The translations under genes and the position numbers were made by a program. Below are positions 25,822 through 34,770 of a stretch of 52,260 nucleotides of DNA, piece by piece; the stretch's first letter is position 1, and each line of letters opens with the position of its first letter. Source of the DNA: Aquidulcibacter sp. (GTDB taxonomy: Bacteria; Pseudomonadota; Alphaproteobacteria; Caulobacterales; Aquidulcibacteraceae); the NCBI RefSeq assembly GCF_020253525.1, contig NZ_JADCBK010000004.1, positions 1 through 52,260 on the forward strand, written 5' to 3'. Below the pieces are notes generated by a model, which had not been told where the DNA came from, did not search any database, and saw nothing but the letters and a program-made list of their open reading frames with translations.

Positions 25822-26379
25822 ATGCGCAAATTTGTCTGGTTCAGCTTGCTCTTGGCGCTCAGCGGCTGTGCGACGGCACCTGGACCGCTTGATGCCTCGT
25901 CGGATGTGCGCGCCTTCGTAATGGCGCTGCGGGACCGCGACTTAGCGGGCATTGAGGCGCGAATTGATCGACCTGCCTTACAAGCGCAAGTCACAGGCAT
26001 TGCGCGGGCGATTGCCGCCAATGAGATCGCCAAACGGACCGGCGGCGGTGAAGGCGGGCAGATTCTGGGTGTTTTGGGTGCGGACTTGGCCAATCCTGTG
26101 TTGGAGCGCCTGTCGAAACAAGCTTTAGAACCCGCAATCCTCGCGGATCTCGCCCGGCGTGCTGGGCTGACGCCACAAACGGTTTTGCCAAGCCGGACCG
26201 CAACCAGCATGGGCCTTAAGCGCTTGGCCGATGGTCGCGTTTGCGCGCCAGACCCGCAGACAAAGGCCTGTATCCTCTATTTTGGGCGCTATCCGTCGGG
26301 ATGGAAACTCAATGCGCTAGATGAAGCCGCCTTACGGGGGCGACTGACAGTGCCCGCCACCCCACGCGTTCGACGCTAA
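25822..26379 (+). CDS. Predicted lipoprotein, DUF2939-like
   Basis: 185 residues. I start at the second ATG (25822), which has GGAG six bases upstream; the first ATG (25816) directly abuts that GGAG. The signal MRKFVWFSLLLALSGC is a lipobox with C16 lipidated. The mature domain (SSDVRAFVMALRDRDLAGIEARIDRPALQ, LGVLGADLANPVLERL, YFGRYPSGWKLNAL) resembles DUF2939 proteins. Function unknown. About 100 bp after the DUF3667 gene; convergent with grpE, 13 bp apart. Confidence 0.75.
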   Translation: MRKFVWFSLLLALSGCATAPGPLDASSDVRAFVMALRDRDLAGIEARIDRPALQAQVTGIARAIAANEIAKRTGGGEGGQILGVLGADLANPVLERLSKQALEPAILADLARRAGLTPQTVLPSRTATSMGLKRLADGRVCAPDPQTKACILYFGRYPSGWKLNALDEAALRGRLTVPATPRVRR

Positions 26380-26392
26380 TCCGAGCTTTAGG

Positions 26393-27073
26393 TTACGAGG
26401 CGGCGGGATCGCTTGGTGCCGCTTCTGCGGCAGGTTGCCCCGCCGATACTGCCACCATCGCAGCCCGCAGCGTGCGTCCGGCCAGCACATAGCCCGGCTG
26501 AAACACTTCTGCGACATCACCGGCAGCCATGTCAGACGGAATCTGCGCGACGGCTTGGTGGATTGAGGGGTCAAACTTATCGCCCTTTGCACCAACCCGC
26601 GTGAGGCCATGACGTTCGAAGGCATTCAAGAGTTCGCGCTGGGTCATGTCGACCCCGGTCACGAAGCCATCAAAGGCGGGATCGCCCTTCAAGGCTTCAG
26701 GGGCTGTGCTGATGGCGCGCCCCAAATTATCAGCGACGGGCAAGAGGTCGCGGGCAAACTTATCGATCGCATAGATGCGGGCTTCGGTCTTTTCCCGCTC
26801 GGCGCGACGACGAATGTTTTCTGACTCGGCCAAAGCACGCAAACTTGCGTCCTTCAGGGTCTCAATCTCTGCCAAGGCAGCTTGAAGCTTTGCCACCAAG
26901 AGCGCACCCATATCTTCGGGTGCTGCATCTTCGCCCAAAAGCGAGCGAGCCAAGTCCAATGGGTCCGGTGCAGAAGCTTGAGTGTCCGCCCCTTCAGTAG
27001 GCGCGTCAACGGCATTGGCAGCGTTGGTCTCCAACTCATCGCCATTCTGTGTGGTACCCGTTTCTGTGGTCAT
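26393..27073 (-). CDS. grpE: Nucleotide exchange factor GrpE
   Basis: Co-chaperone that releases ADP from DnaK. An acidic, Ala-rich N-terminus of about 70 residues is followed by the long coiled coil (LKDASLRALAESENIRRRAE) and the C-terminal beta domain (DKFDPSIHQAVAQIPS, GYVLAGRTLRAAMVAVS). 226 residues, normal. It lies 10 bp after hrcA and is presumably co-transcribed; dnaK and dnaJ are not in the window. No CIRCE element was found upstream of hrcA. Confidence 0.96.
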   Translation of the reverse strand: MTTETGTTQNGDELETNAANAVDAPTEGADTQASAPDPLDLARSLLGEDAAPEDMGALLVAKLQAALAEIETLKDASLRALAESENIRRRAEREKTEARIYAIDKFARDLLPVADNLGRAISTAPEALKGDPAFDGFVTGVDMTQRELLNAFERHGLTRVGAKGDKFDPSIHQAVAQIPSDMAAGDVAEVFQPGYVLAGRTLRAAMVAVSAGQPAAEAAPSDPAAS

Positions 27074-27083
27074 TTCGTCTGTC

Positions 27084-28172
27084 TCATTCCGTTAAATTTA
27101 AACCGCGGCGCTCAATCAGGCGGCCGACGACTTTCGCTGTGTAGTCTACCATTGGGATGACACGGGCATAATTCAAGCGGGTTGGCCCGATTACGCCCAG
27201 TGCGCCAAGCACCCGGCGTTGGCTGTCCATATAAGGGGCCGCGACAAGAGCCGAACCTGACATGGAGAACAAGGGGTTTTCTGCACCAATGAACAATTTT
27301 ACCGCAGAAGCTTCACGCGCTGCGTCTAACACATGGATAAGGTCGCGCTTACGCTCAAGGTCATCGAACAGAATACGGACCCGCTCAAGATCGCCCGCGG
27401 CTTGGCTGTTCGCCAAAAGATTGGCGCGCCCACGCACAATTAGCTTCCGCCCTGCCATGGGATCATCGCCCGACCATTCGGCAAACCCCGCTTCGATCAA
27501 GCTGGCAGCGACCTTGTCTAAGGTCGCCTCGGCATGACGGGCATCTTCCACCGCTTGCGCTACGGCTTCTGACAGGGTTTTCCCTTTCAGGCGGAAGTTC
27601 AAGAAATTCGTGCTTTCTTGAAGTTGCGAAGGCGTAAGCCCGACCGGCATTTGAACCAGACGGTTTTCAACCTGTCCGTCATCAAACACCAGAACCACCA
27701 GAATCTGACCGGGTCCGATCAGCACAAACTCGACATGCTTGACGGGGCTTTCCCGCGTGGGTGTTGTGACAAGACCCGCACCGCCCGCGAGACCAGACAG
27801 GAGTAGCGAGGCCTCTGACAAAGCGCTCGAAAGATCAGAACCCGCAGCAGCCAGACGCGCGTCAATCTCTGCCTTTTCTTCACGGCCTAAATCGCCAATC
27901 TCTAAAAGCCCATCCACAAAGAGGCGCAGGCCTACATGGGTTGGCGTACGCCCAGCGCTTAAATGCGGGGCGTCCAGCAGACCTAGGCTGGCCAAATCGG
28001 CCATCGTGTTGCGGATCGAGGCAGGGGAAAGGCCAATACCGCGCTTAGAAAGGGTGCGGGACCCAACTGGCTCACCAGTCTCGAGATAAGTCTCCACGAT
28101 ATCGCGAAAGATTTCGCGGGCGCGGGCATCAAGGTCAGCAAGCGTCGTCGGGCGGGGCGGACTTGAATTCAT
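27084..28172 (-). CDS. hrcA: Heat-inducible transcription repressor HrcA
   Basis: Represses groESL-type heat-shock genes by binding the CIRCE inverted repeat; needs GroEL for activity. The N-terminal winged helix is intact ([59 protein letters not shown]), followed by the GAF-like and inserted dimerisation domains and a C-terminal [21 protein letters not shown] use the ATG at 28172 (362 residues); an in-frame start 12 codons earlier adds non-family residues. Upstream of grpE on the same strand, the common alphaproteobacterial order. Confidence 0.96.
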   Translation of the reverse strand: MNSSPPRPTTLADLDARAREIFRDIVETYLETGEPVGSRTLSKRGIGLSPASIRNTMADLASLGLLDAPHLSAGRTPTHVGLRLFVDGLLEIGDLGREEKAEIDARLAAAGSDLSSALSEASLLLSGLAGGAGLVTTPTRESPVKHVEFVLIGPGQILVVLVFDDGQVENRLVQMPVGLTPSQLQESTNFLNFRLKGKTLSEAVAQAVEDARHAEATLDKVAASLIEAGFAEWSGDDPMAGRKLIVRGRANLLANSQAAGDLERVRILFDDLERKRDLIHVLDAAREASAVKLFIGAENPLFSMSGSALVAAPYMDSQRRVLGALGVIGPTRLNYARVIPMVDYTAKVVGRLIERRGLNLTE

Positions 28173-28230
28173 ATTGGCGTATTTAGCGTGAAGCGTACGT
28201 AGACGCAAAGGTAAGCCTGAGATGCAGGCC

Positions 28231-28611
28231 TCAAACCTGTGTGAGGCTCAATAAATTGCCGTCGGGATCTTCAAACCAAGCAATTTGAGCTGTTCCACCG
28301 GGCGCATGCCAAATGCCTAACTCATCTTGGCCAAAGCCTTCGTAAATCTTCATCGTAACCCCGCGCGCGGTCAGGTCGCGGATGCTGGCTTGAATATCGC
28401 TAACCTGCCAGCCCAGCGCTGGGTGGGGACTGGGGGTAAAGCCCTCGATCTGCGTTAGGCGCAAGCCGGTACCATTTTGATCGAGGACGCTGGCAAACGG
28501 GTCATCCATAACAAATGTTAGACCCAGCGCGTCCCGGTAAAAGGCAAGTGCGGTGGGTCTGTCGCGGGTCTGGATGAAATTGATGACCTTAAAGTCTGCG
28601 CCTAATGCCAT
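28231..28611 (-). CDS. VOC-superfamily (glyoxalase/bleomycin-resistance-like) protein
   Basis: 126-residue single VOC module pair: [23 protein letters not shown] at the start and [19 protein letters not shown] at the end are the standard beta-alpha-beta blocks, with a likely metal-binding Glu/His pattern. No signal peptide. It sits between a serine-hydrolase gene (39 bp upstream) and hrcA (58 bp downstream) in the same direction. Function not predictable; glyoxalase activity would need checking. Confidence 0.85.
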   Translation of the reverse strand: MALGADFKVINFIQTRDRPTALAFYRDALGLTFVMDDPFASVLDQNGTGLRLTQIEGFTPSPHPALGWQVSDIQASIRDLTARGVTMKIYEGFGQDELGIWHAPGGTAQIAWFEDPDGNLLSLTQV

Positions 28612-28650
28612 AGCTATTGCCCCATTTAACGGGGAGAGACTATCGCAGAA

Positions 28651-29847
28651 CTACAGATCGACAAGGCCCAAGTCTTCCGCCGCTGCCTGCATCATCTCTT
28701 CCTCGACCCGGTACACGCCAGAGCGCAAGCCGGCAGGCGGCCCATATAGGCTTCCAGTGATGAACCAAGCAAACCCGCGCGTTGAAAGCGGGTCAACCCA
28801 GAGACCCGCCAACAGGCCATAGGCTTCTCCATAATGGCCCACCATCTCGGCTCTCAAGCCGGCTACTGGGCATTGGTCACCGGGGATAAGTCGGTGCACA
28901 CCCAATCCAAAGCCTTGAAATGCACCGCCCGAAGTGTCCCCATTGGGCGGGCTGGCCCGATAGGTCCATTGTGGAGTCAAGACCAAGGCCCGAGTTGCAG
29001 GATCAAGCAAAGGTTCAACCCCACTCAACGCCATCCCGAAACGGGCAAGGTCTGTCACGCTGGCGCGCAACCCACCTTGCGGCGAGAATAATAGGCCATT
29101 ACGGCCCAAAACATAGTCAGACAGGCTAAGGCCGGGGTCGGTTGCGATATTGGGTCTGGGCAAGGTGGCGGGGCTGCCATCAACTTGAACCTCCCAATCG
29201 CCCTCGGTTTTTCGGCGGTACAAGGTCGCAGCCTCAGCGGCTGCCTGATCGGAAATGCCGGACCAATTAAACCCACACTCGATCCCAAGCGGGGAAAAAA
29301 CCAGCTTCTGCGCAAGGCGGTCAAAGCGGTCGCCACCTGCATTCTCACATGCTTGCGCTAACAATCCCATTGCCAGATTGGAATAGGTAAAATAACCAAA
29401 GGGTTGGGGCAGGTCTGCCCAATGTTTACCATTGTTCCAGTTTTTGCCGGCGGGAACAAAGAAGCCCTCAAGCGTCTCGCCCACGACCCCCCGATAACTT
29501 TCACCGTCGCGGATTCCCGCCGTATGGCACAAAATCATACGCGGCGTGATGGGAGAGTCGGGGAATTTTGGATGACGAAGCTTAAAGCCGAGAACATCGG
29601 AAATATCGCGATCCAGATCGATCTGACCCGCTTCAACCAGTTTGAGGACGGTGAGTGCTGTGGCCACTTTTGAGATGGAAGCAACACGCGCTTTGCTGCT
29701 GAGCAGAAGCGGGCTTGCCGAAGACGCATCGCGGACGCCTTCTACCCCGGACCACAGAATCTCTTGGCCAGAAAACAAAATGGCCGCACCGCCGGGGGCA
29801 TCCCGGCGGGCGACCACAGCACCAAGCGTTTCAGCAAGGCGCTTCAT
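28651..29847 (-). CDS. Beta-lactamase-fold serine hydrolase inserted after rpsP
   Basis: Class-C-beta-lactamase-family serine hydrolase of 398 residues without a signal peptide. The nucleophile is S57 of S-I-S-K60 (ARVASISKVATALTVLK); FGYFTYSNLAMGLLAQ carries the Tyr-Ser-Asn motif, and GHYGEAYGLLAGLWVDP takes the place of the KTG-like box. It starts 6 bp after the rpsP stop with no clear ribosome site of its own, suggesting coupled translation. This position is normally occupied by rimM. Substrate unknown; esterase or D-aminopeptidase-like activity is possible. Confidence 0.86.
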   Translation of the reverse strand: MKRLAETLGAVVARRDAPGGAAILFSGQEILWSGVEGVRDASSASPLLLSSKARVASISKVATALTVLKLVEAGQIDLDRDISDVLGFKLRHPKFPDSPITPRMILCHTAGIRDGESYRGVVGETLEGFFVPAGKNWNNGKHWADLPQPFGYFTYSNLAMGLLAQACENAGGDRFDRLAQKLVFSPLGIECGFNWSGISDQAAAEAATLYRRKTEGDWEVQVDGSPATLPRPNIATDPGLSLSDYVLGRNGLLFSPQGGLRASVTDLARFGMALSGVEPLLDPATRALVLTPQWTYRASPPNGDTSGGAFQGFGLGVHRLIPGDQCPVAGLRAEMVGHYGEAYGLLAGLWVDPLSTRGFAWFITGSLYGPPAGLRSGVYRVEEEMMQAAAEDLGLVDL

Positions 29848-29853
29848 GTCGAC

Positions 29854-30318
29854 TTATTCGGCTGCAGGCTCGGCAGCAACTTCTTCAGCTGGTGCAGCAG
29901 CGGCGGCAGCAGCGTCTGCTTTAGCTTGAGCAGCGGCTTCAGCGGCTTCGGCCTTCGCGCGCTCTGCAGCTTCTTGTGCGTCGATCAGGGCTTGAGCCTT
30001 CTCCGCGGCGCGTTCAGTTGCCTTTTGACCTGGCTTGCCCTTGTTTGGGTTATTGCCATTGACATAGGTGCCAACGCCTTGAGCGGCCAAGAAACGAGCG
30101 ACGCGGTCGGTTGGTTGGGCGCCCTTCTTCATCCATTCAGCTGCCTTCGCAGCATCGATGACCAAACGGCCAGCATTGTCGTCTGGCAAAGTTGGGTTGT
30201 AGCTACCGATCTTTTCGAGGAAGCGGCCATCGCGTGGCGAACGGGCTTCTGCCACCACGATGCGGTAAACTGGCTTCTTCTTAGAGCCACCGCGGGCCAA
30301 GCGAATTTTCAAGGACAT
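29854..30318 (-). CDS. rpsP: 30S ribosomal protein S16 with Ala/Glu-rich tail
   Basis: Small-subunit ribosomal protein. The core, [20 protein letters not shown] to about residue 85, includes [20 protein letters not shown] and [16 protein letters not shown]. From about residue 95 to 154 it is extended by an Ala/Glu/Lys tail likely to form a helix and then a disordered end; Ala-rich S16 tails are known in alphaproteobacteria, while most S16 proteins are 80-100 residues. It follows ffh by 37 bp. Confidence 0.96.
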   Translation of the reverse strand: MSLKIRLARGGSKKKPVYRIVVAEARSPRDGRFLEKIGSYNPTLPDDNAGRLVIDAAKAAEWMKKGAQPTDRVARFLAAQGVGTYVNGNNPNKGKPGQKATERAAEKAQALIDAQEAAERAKAEAAEAAAQAKADAAAAAAAPAEEVAAEPAAE

Positions 30319-30355
30319 GAGACTTACCTTTCAGAGTGTATGGGTCGTTTTTGCG

Positions 30356-31885
30356 TTACTTTTTCCCGAATGGGAGACCTGGTAGGCCCGTAAAGCCACC
30401 GGGATTTTGCGTATTGCCCAGACCGGGCAAACCTTGTGGAGGCGACTGTCCAGGCAGACCGGGCAACCCCCCGCCTGATGAAGCCGCTTGTTGGCCGAGA
30501 CGTTGCAGAGCGGCAGGGTCCATCGGCGGCATTTTGCCCCCAAACATACCACCCATCTTGCCCATCAGGCCCTTCATGCCACCCTTGCCCATGGCCTTGA
30601 CCATGTCTGACATCGAGCGATGCATCTTGATAACTTTGTTGACTTCCGAGACATCCACGCCTGCGCCCGCAGCAATGCGTTTGCGGCGGCTGGCGTTTAA
30701 CAGGTCGGGCTTGGCCCGCTCTTGCTTGGTCATGGATTGAATGACAGCGATTTGGCGCTTGACGCTTTTGTCAGAAACCGCGCCCGATTCCATCGCTTTT
30801 TTGGCTGCTTGCGCGCCGGGCAACATCCCCATCACGCCGCCAAGGCCACCCATCGCCTGAATTTGGCGCAATTGCATGGCCAGGTCATCCAAGTCGAACT
30901 TGCCCTTGGCCATTTTGGCGGCCAGCTTTTCAGCTTCATCCTGCTTGACGTTCTCAACAGCGCGCTCAACCAGGCTAACAACGTCACCCTGGCCCAGAAT
31001 ACGGCCGGCGATACGCTGGGCGTCGAAAGCATCAAGGCCGTCGATCTTTTCGCCAATGCCTAAAAACTTGATCGGCAGGCCAGTAACCGCACGCATAGAC
31101 AGCGCCGCACCACCGCGACCGTCACCATCCGCACGGGTTAGAACAATCCCCGTCAGCGGTAAGCGTTCATGGAAGCGACGGGCCGTTTCAACCGCGTCTT
31201 GGCCGGTCAAACTGTCGGCAACCAGCAAGGTTTCAATAGGGCTGGCGATGCGCGCAATTTCGGCGGCTTCGCTCATCATGTCTTCGTCGATCGAAGTCCG
31301 GCCAGCGGTATCGAGGAAGACGACATCATAGCCACCAAGACGGCCCGCGGTGATCGCCCGGCGCGCGATTTCGGCAGGCACTTGGCCCGCAATAATAGGC
31401 AGGCTGTCAACTTCGGCTTGTTGAGCCAGAACCGCCAATTGTTCCATCGCTGCAGGGCGACGCACGTCGAGCGAGGCGACGAGGACTTTCTTGCGCAAAC
31501 GGGTGCGCAAACGCAAAGCGAGCTTTGCCGTCGTGGTGGTTTTACCCGAACCTTGTAGACCTGCCATCATGATGACGGCGGGCGGGCCTTGGTTCAGCAT
31601 CAGATCGACTGGGCCGCCTGTGCCGCCCAAAGTTTCCACCAGCGCGTCATAGACAATTTTGACGACCTGCTGGCCGGGCTTTACGGCGCGAATAACGCGC
31701 TCACCCACCGCTTCTTCTTTGACTTTGGCGATAAAAGCTTTGACGACCGGCAGCGCGACATCGGCTTCGAGCAAAGCAACGCGCACTTCGCGCAACGCGG
31801 AATCCACGTCCTTGTCCGACAACGCACCCCGTCCGGTGAGCGTATCAAAGACACCCGTCAATCGTTCTGTTAGCGCGTCAAACAT
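30356..31885 (-). CDS. ffh: Signal recognition particle GTPase Ffh
   Basis: SRP54 homologue that binds 4.5S RNA and signal sequences of nascent membrane proteins and delivers ribosomes to FtsY. The N domain (MFDALTERLTGVFDTLTGRG), the G domain with GLQGSGKTTTTAKLAL, FLDTAGRTSIDEDMM and TRADGDGRGGAAL, and a methionine-rich M domain from about residue 330 to 480 are all present. The final 35 residues are Gly/Pro/Gln-rich. The ATG at 31885 matches the family start; 509 residues. Its receptor gene ftsY is 3 kb away on the other strand. Confidence 0.97.
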   Translation of the reverse strand: MFDALTERLTGVFDTLTGRGALSDKDVDSALREVRVALLEADVALPVVKAFIAKVKEEAVGERVIRAVKPGQQVVKIVYDALVETLGGTGGPVDLMLNQGPPAVIMMAGLQGSGKTTTTAKLALRLRTRLRKKVLVASLDVRRPAAMEQLAVLAQQAEVDSLPIIAGQVPAEIARRAITAGRLGGYDVVFLDTAGRTSIDEDMMSEAAEIARIASPIETLLVADSLTGQDAVETARRFHERLPLTGIVLTRADGDGRGGAALSMRAVTGLPIKFLGIGEKIDGLDAFDAQRIAGRILGQGDVVSLVERAVENVKQDEAEKLAAKMAKGKFDLDDLAMQLRQIQAMGGLGGVMGMLPGAQAAKKAMESGAVSDKSVKRQIAVIQSMTKQERAKPDLLNASRRKRIAAGAGVDVSEVNKVIKMHRSMSDMVKAMGKGGMKGLMGKMGGMFGGKMPPMDPAALQRLGQQAASSGGGLPGLPGQSPPQGLPGLGNTQNPGGFTGLPGLPFGKK

Positions 31886-31910
31886 GCGTGGTTCCAAAAG
31901 CAAACACGCA

Positions 31911-31948
31911 ACGCAAAACGCCCCGCCGGACGATCACGTCGGACGGGG
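31911..31948 (-). terminator. Candidate terminator downstream of ptsH
   Basis: On the minus strand an imperfect inverted repeat (outer CCCCG / CGGGG, inner GACG / CGTC, loop near ATCA, two mismatches) is followed by CGTTTTGCGT. It sits in the 220-bp gap between ptsH and the ffh start, just upstream of ffh, so it would separate the two transcripts. Confidence 0.45.
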
Positions 31949-32105
31949 AAACCCTGTCCACCCCATCTGCTTTACCCCCGATTGCTCAGTTCGTGCAGGA
32001 CCGTGTGGATCAGAGCGCGCGTTTTGATTGCGCGGAAGAGCGGGGCCTATAGCCGAGGCGGGGGCAAAGAGCAAGGGCTAGGCTAATGACAGAGGTCGAA
32101 AAGAC

Positions 32106-32387
32106 CTACTCGCCCTCGCCAAATCGATTGGCGACCAGCTCACATAATGCATCTAGAGCCGCTTCGGCGCGGGGGCCTTCGGCGGAAACTGTGATCTCAG
32201 ACCCGATACCCGCGGCTAGCATCATTAAATCCATGATGCTCTCACCATCGACTTCTTGGTCCTCGCGCCCAACCATCACCCGGCTGTCAGCATATTCGCC
32301 CGCCAGCAGTGCGAATTTGGAAGAAGCGCGCGCATGCAGTCCGCGTTTGTTGACGATTTCGATGGTACGCGACACGCGCTCAGTCAT
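32106..32387 (-). CDS. ptsH: HPr-family phosphocarrier protein
   Basis: Small phosphocarrier of the phosphotransferase system; takes phosphate from enzyme I and passes it to EIIA. The active His is H18 in NKRGLHARASSKFALL, and the regulatory Ser is S50 in DGESIMDLMMLAAG, the site phosphorylated by HPr kinase in alphaproteobacteria. 93 residues from the ATG at 32387; a start 36 codons earlier would lie in the EIIA gene. It starts one base after the EIIA stop. With no sugar permease nearby, a regulatory role is likely. Confidence 0.94.
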   Translation of the reverse strand: MTERVSRTIEIVNKRGLHARASSKFALLAGEYADSRVMVGREDQEVDGESIMDLMMLAAGIGSEITVSAEGPRAEAALDALCELVANRFGEGE

Positions 32388-32388
32388 T

Positions 32389-32790
32389 TTAGCCACTCGC
32401 CAACAAGGATGACGCCACAGCGATATATTTCCGGGCAGCATCTTGTGCAGCAAAAACGGCTCTCGGCAAGCTTTCACGTCCGCGAACTTCAGCAAGCTTA
32501 ATCAGCATCGGGAGGTTAGCCCCGGCAATCACTTCATATTCGCCGCGATTCATAATCGAAATCGCAAGGTTTGAGGGCGTGCCCCCAAACATGTCCGTGA
32601 GAATGATAACGCCCGCTCCATCGTCGACTTTGCGGCAGGCATCGAGAATATCGTCTCGTCGCGTCTGCATGTCGTCGTCAGGGCCGATGCAAATGGCCTG
32701 CATATTGGTCTGAGGCCCAACCACATGCTCTGCCGCAAGAATAAGCTCTCGCGCCAAAAACCCGTGACTGACCACAACAACACCGATCAT
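32389..32790 (-). CDS. PTS system EIIA component, mannose family
   Basis: Single-domain EIIA of the mannose/fructose/sorbose family. Phospho-accepting H9 is in VVVVSHGFLARELILAAE, and ILTDMFGGTPSNLAI is the family's most conserved block. 133 residues. Coupled to ptsH one base downstream. In alphaproteobacteria this pair usually follows hprK and the chvI-chvG sensor genes; here the 180 bp upstream hold no gene and the next gene is a ferredoxin, so the kinase is not adjacent. Likely regulatory rather than transport. Confidence 0.92.
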   Translation of the reverse strand: MIGVVVVSHGFLARELILAAEHVVGPQTNMQAICIGPDDDMQTRRDDILDACRKVDDGAGVIILTDMFGGTPSNLAISIMNRGEYEVIAGANLPMLIKLAEVRGRESLPRAVFAAQDAARKYIAVASSLLASG

Positions 32791-32970
32791 ACAGACCCTA
32801 TCCTGCTAGCTGGGCGAGGCACCACGAAATCGCGGCCGCGCGCCGATGGTGGAAACTATAGAGGCGCAGTGGGGTTTGGCGAGGCCATTCCCCTCCTGCC
32901 CAACATGTGTCTGCGCATATTTGGCATGCGCAATTTCATAGGCGGCTGCGCGTTGCGCAGGCCCACCCCC

Positions 32971-33291
32971 TTAGTGCTGGGCGGCAGGCAAGCGAACTAC
33001 AATACCGTCCAACTCTGCCGTCATGGAGATCTGGCAGGACAAACGCGACAATGGGGTCACGCCTTCTGCAAAATCCAGCATGCTTTCTTCCATGCTGCCG
33101 GGCTTGCCCGTCTTCTCAATCCAAGCGGCATCGACAAAGACATGGCAGGTCGCGCAGGCACAGGCACCGCCGCAATCGGCATCAATCCCTGGCACACGAT
33201 TCTTGACAGCACCTTCCATGATGGTGGTGCCAACTGGCACTTCAATTACATGCTCGGTGCCCGAATGTTCGATATATGTGACTTTCGCCAT
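32971..33291 (-). CDS. [2Fe-2S] ferredoxin, adrenodoxin type
   Basis: Electron carrier of 106 residues. Cluster ligands are C40, C46, C49 ([21 protein letters not shown], the Cx5Cx2C spacing) and C86 (RLSCQISM). This is the class that serves cytochrome P450 and Rieske-type oxygenases as well as iron-sulfur assembly. It lies 42 bp downstream of a matching reductase gene on the same strand. No oxygenase gene is nearby, so the acceptor is unknown. Confidence 0.94.
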   Translation of the reverse strand: MAKVTYIEHSGTEHVIEVPVGTTIMEGAVKNRVPGIDADCGGACACATCHVFVDAAWIEKTGKPGSMEESMLDFAEGVTPLSRLSCQISMTAELDGIVVRLPAAQH

Positions 33292-33333
33292 GACGCTTTG
33301 TGTTCCCTTTGAGCTTCTGGTCAGGGTTGGCGC

Positions 33334-34563
33334 TTAGGCACCGGCCCCAATCTCTTTCATCGACACAGACATATCAGCCAAACGCGCTGGTGCAAGCTGT
33401 CCATGCCGTGCAATCACCTGCTTGCCGACGATAAACTCAGGCGGTGCGTTAATCGCATCGACTGCGAGCAGACGATTATCCGCATCTAAATGAAAAACGG
33501 CAAAACGCTTCTGCGACGGATCGCCGCGCACGACTGAGTAAGTCGCACCGGTCGACAGGCCAGCGATCTGCAGCTTGATGTCATATTGATCCGACCAGAA
33601 CCAAGGCGCTTCTTCGACAGGTCGGGGCAGACCCAAGATCGCGGCTGCCGCTAATTTGGCTTGCTCCAAGGCGTTATGAACGCTTTCCAGTCGACCGCGT
33701 CGCTGGCCGTAATGCACCAAGGGCCGACTGGCACAGTCACCAATCGCGAAAATAGCTGGATCGCTGGTTCGCGCATCCACATCGGTCTCGATCCCATCTT
33801 CAGCCTTCAGACCCGCTTCCCGCGCTACTTCAGCGTTCGGGATGATGCCAATGCCTACCAGAACAAGGTCGGCCGGGATTGTGCGGCCATCAGCGAGTGC
33901 GACGCCCGCCACACAGTCAGTGCCCTCAATCGCAGTCACTTTCACATCGGTCAGGATGGTGACCCCAGCGTCGCGATGCAGGGTTTGGAAGAAATCTGAA
34001 ATGACCGGTGGGGCGACACGGGCCAGGACGCGGGGCGCAGCCTCTAAAATCGTGACTTCAAGGCCCGCTTTTCGAGCCACTGCGGCCACCTCAAGACCAA
34101 TATAGCCGCCGCCAATCACAACCAAGCGTTTGCCAGATTGCATGTCTTGGCCGAGGCCATCCGCATCGGCAATGCTGCGCAGATAATGGACACCCTGAAG
34201 GTCCGCGCCCGGGCAAGGTAGCGCACGCACGCGCGAGCCCGTCGCCAAAATCAGCGCATCATAGACAAAGGTCTGCCCGTCTCTCGTCGTGACCGACTTG
34301 GCCTGCCTGTCCAGCGCCGTCACTTCGGCATCGAGATGCACCTCAACCTTGTCCTCGTCCCAAGCCTCCATCGGCTTAAGGACGACCCGGTCTAAGCCCA
34401 TTGCCCCCGACAAATAGGCCTTTGACAACGGGGGGCGCTGATACGGCAGCAGGCCTTCATTGCCCAGCAAAACCAAGTGGCCGTCATAGCCCCCTGCCCG
34501 CAGGCTTGTGGCGGCCTGCGTTGCGGCTTGACCTGCACCTACAATGACAATCCGGCTTGGCAT
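33334..34563 (-). CDS. Ferredoxin reductase (putidaredoxin/rhodocoxin-reductase-like)
   Basis: FAD-dependent NAD(P)H:ferredoxin reductase, 409 residues. An N-terminal FAD-binding GAGQAATQAATSLRAGGYDG, an LLPYQRPPLSKAYL block, the NAD-binding loop VVIGGGYIGLEVAAVARKAG, then FAIGDCASRPL and a C-terminal domain with WFWSDQYDIKLQIAG are all characteristic of the putidaredoxin reductase group. First gene of a two-gene unit with the adrenodoxin-type ferredoxin; the intact pair can carry electrons from NAD(P)H to an unseen oxygenase. Confidence 0.93.
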   Translation of the reverse strand: MPSRIVIVGAGQAATQAATSLRAGGYDGHLVLLGNEGLLPYQRPPLSKAYLSGAMGLDRVVLKPMEAWDEDKVEVHLDAEVTALDRQAKSVTTRDGQTFVYDALILATGSRVRALPCPGADLQGVHYLRSIADADGLGQDMQSGKRLVVIGGGYIGLEVAAVARKAGLEVTILEAAPRVLARVAPPVISDFFQTLHRDAGVTILTDVKVTAIEGTDCVAGVALADGRTIPADLVLVGIGIIPNAEVAREAGLKAEDGIETDVDARTSDPAIFAIGDCASRPLVHYGQRRGRLESVHNALEQAKLAAAAILGLPRPVEEAPWFWSDQYDIKLQIAGLSTGATYSVVRGDPSQKRFAVFHLDADNRLLAVDAINAPPEFIVGKQVIARHGQLAPARLADMSVSMKEIGAGA

Positions 34564-34770
34564 GTTTGAAAATCCAACTCTTGGCTTGCAGCTTTCGCGC
34601 GAGACCTAGTTGAAAGTGGGCCACGCGCGTCGATGTCATAGAATGTCTGATGCGTGCTGTGAAGCCGATCAAAAGCACTTCACGTCTTCCGTCTGCTCCT
34701 TAGCTCCGCTAAGTCTAAGCCACGCCTGCAGTCTGGGTTTTTCTGCTTGGCCACAGAGGGATTAAGCGCC

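Noticed and set aside
31904-32105. 4.5S (SRP) RNA gene next to ffh
   Set aside because: The gap lacks the conserved GGAA-tetraloop hairpin of SRP RNA; the only structure is an imperfect terminator-like repeat.
32791-32970. Small gene or remnant of hprK upstream of the EIIA gene
   Set aside because: No frame with HprK motifs or a ribosome site was found; only a 6-bp hairpin (CTGCGC/GCGCAG) without a T tract.
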